Origin: Bacilli bacterium
GTDB taxonomy: Bacteria > Bacillota_I > Bacilli_A > RF39 > UBA660
Assembly (NCBI GenBank): GCA_900768345.1
Contig: CAAGCO010000032.1
Coordinates: 1-5,425, forward strand
Direction of reading: 5' to 3'
Length of the DNA: 5,425 nt
Shown here: positions 4,919-5,425 of the stretch, in pieces
Numbering within the stretch: the stretch's first letter is position 1
Layout of the letters: every line of letters begins with the position of its first letter
Notes under the pieces: generated by a model
The model's input: only the letters and a program-made list of their open reading frames with translations
What the model was told of the DNA's origin: nothing
The model's database searches: none
Program-made: the position numbers and the translations under genes

Positions 4919-5259
4919 AGAAATTCAGCCACCTTTTCTATCTGCGCACTATTGTACTCCATGTATTCCAGATAATACTTTTTCACGATCTCATTCTGCA
5001 CTTCTTTTTTATAGAGCCACTGTCTTGTTTTAGCCTCCGGTGCAAACAGCACTGCCTGATATTGTGGAGAAAATATCTCATCGAGGCTGCAGGCTGATTT
5101 GTCCAGCACGCAATTGAAGTCTATATTTTTTTCCGCAAAATACCGGTTCAATGCTTCCGCAAACCTTTTTGCTTTTCTCACATGGACAGCATATTCCACC
5201 GGATTATACGGCTCTCCTTCTATTACCGGCACCTGCCATACTAAAATACATTTTTTCAT
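4909..5259 (-). CDS. Soluble alpha/beta protein of unknown function (116 aa)
   Basis: The ATG at 5259 gives 116 residues. A TTG at 5280 would add seven, but it would put the GGTGGAAG ribosome binding site inside the gene. The protein is cytoplasmic, with no signal or membrane segment. The pattern is a beta strand (KKCILVWQVP), a long helix (VEYAVHVRKAKRFAEALNRYFAEKN), a strand (FNCVLDK), a short helix, a strand (YQAVLFAPEA) and two C-terminal helices (QWLYKKEVQNEIVKKYYLEYMEYN and AQIEKVAEFLS). This order loosely recalls PTS EIIB or other small Rossmann-like folds, but the phosphorylated Cys loop of EIIB is not evident, so I do not assign that. It follows the small peptide gene by 28 nt and is likely cotranscribed with it. 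Its base composition looks richer in G+C than its neighbours, as does the HipB-like gene. Its 3' end is one copy of the 30-bp repeat. Confidence 0.75.
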   Translation of the reverse strand: MKKCILVWQVPVIEGEPYNPVEYAVHVRKAKRFAEALNRYFAEKNIDFNCVLDKSACSLDEIFSPQYQAVLFAPEAKTRQWLYKKEVQNEIVKKYYLEYMEYNSAQIEKVAEFLSE

Positions 5260-5287
5260 TTCTTTTATTCTTCCACCCAATTACCAA

Positions 5288-5419
5288 TTAACCAAAAATT
5301 CTGTAAATATCGGTACCTGCTCCATATCCTATATTGTATAGCATAAGTCCAATTATCCCTATAATTAATATATTTCCATAAGTTTTATGTTCCATATACC
5401 AGCTAATGATTTCTTGCAT
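5288..5419 (-). CDS. Small hydrophobic peptide with one membrane helix (43 aa), possibly extending past the right edge
   Basis: From the ATG at 5419 the frame encodes 43 residues: an amphipathic start MQEIISWYMEHKTYG, a membrane helix NILIIGIIGLMLYNI (about 16-30), and a Gly-rich end GYGAGTDIYRIFG. Only 6 nt remain before the edge, so the ribosome binding site cannot be seen, and the frame is still open there, so a longer N-terminus is possible. Small peptides of this kind, ending in a Gly-rich GxGT-type motif, occur in my recollection in streptococcal and clostridial bacteriocin loci, but I cannot name a family. The partial second copy at 3012-3072 shows it is a real element that has been duplicated; the conserved part is HKTYGNIL and the start of the helix. 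Confidence 0.6.
   Translation of the reverse strand: MQEIISWYMEHKTYGNILIIGIIGLMLYNIGYGAGTDIYRIFG
5331..5391. repeat. Repeat partner of 3012-3072 (inside the small peptide gene)
   Basis: Bases 5352-5391 match 3033-3072 at 38 of 40 positions, with about 14 of 21 matches in the next 21 bases (5331-5351). Identity stops near 5391, at the codon before the conserved HKTYG. Confidence 0.8.
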
Positions 5420-5425
5420 GTAAAT

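Noticed and set aside
5099..5341. 80-codon plus-strand frame
   Set aside because: It is antisense to the 116-aa and peptide genes, with no independent support.
896..5419. Homology between the GxxxG fragment and the 43-aa peptide, both containing IGYG
   Set aside because: The shared stretch is four residues in Gly-rich sequence and the surroundings do not align.

Overview
The window is AT-rich and uses AGGAGG-like ribosome binding sites, TTGACA/TATAAT-type promoters and T-tailed hairpin terminators. With many small membrane proteins and bacteriocin-type genes, this suggests a Firmicute. My guess is a gut clostridium of the Lachnospiraceae type, but that is inferred from style and no taxonomic marker is present. 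Every gene I can support lies on the minus strand, so transcription runs from the right edge to the left edge.

In the direction of transcription the layout is as follows. A 43-residue one-helix peptide (5419-5288) precedes a 116-residue soluble alpha/beta protein of unknown function (5259-4909). Next is a membrane-anchored transglutaminase-like protein with a visible Cys/His/Asp triad (4767-3748) and its own strong terminator (3709-3677). A HipB-like helix-turn-helix regulator (3520-3206) follows, with a clear promoter; its expected HipA toxin partner is missing and only a 30-codon ORF with a good ribosome binding site follows. Then comes a patchwork of repeats (3173-3012) made of pieces also found at 4889-4918 and 5331-5391. 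A multi-spanning protein with an extracytoplasmic domain (2976-2044), a CPBP/Abi intramembrane protease (1899-1021), two bacteriocin-related fragments (1045-896 and 776-621), a five-helix membrane protein (594-184) and the start of another membrane protein (177-1, cut by the edge) complete the window.

My reading is a decayed, shuffled bacteriocin/immunity island. The weapon parts are broken: the first 40 or so residues of a C39 peptidase (the processing domain of bacteriocin ABC exporters), and a leaderless Cys-containing peptide with four consecutive GxxxG-spaced glycines, as in two-peptide class IIb bacteriocins. The likely protective or accessory parts look intact: the CPBP protein and the small membrane proteins. 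Short repeats at gene ends and starts suggest that cassettes have been swapped or deleted by recombination. The HipB-like gene and the transglutaminase-like gene may be unrelated passengers.
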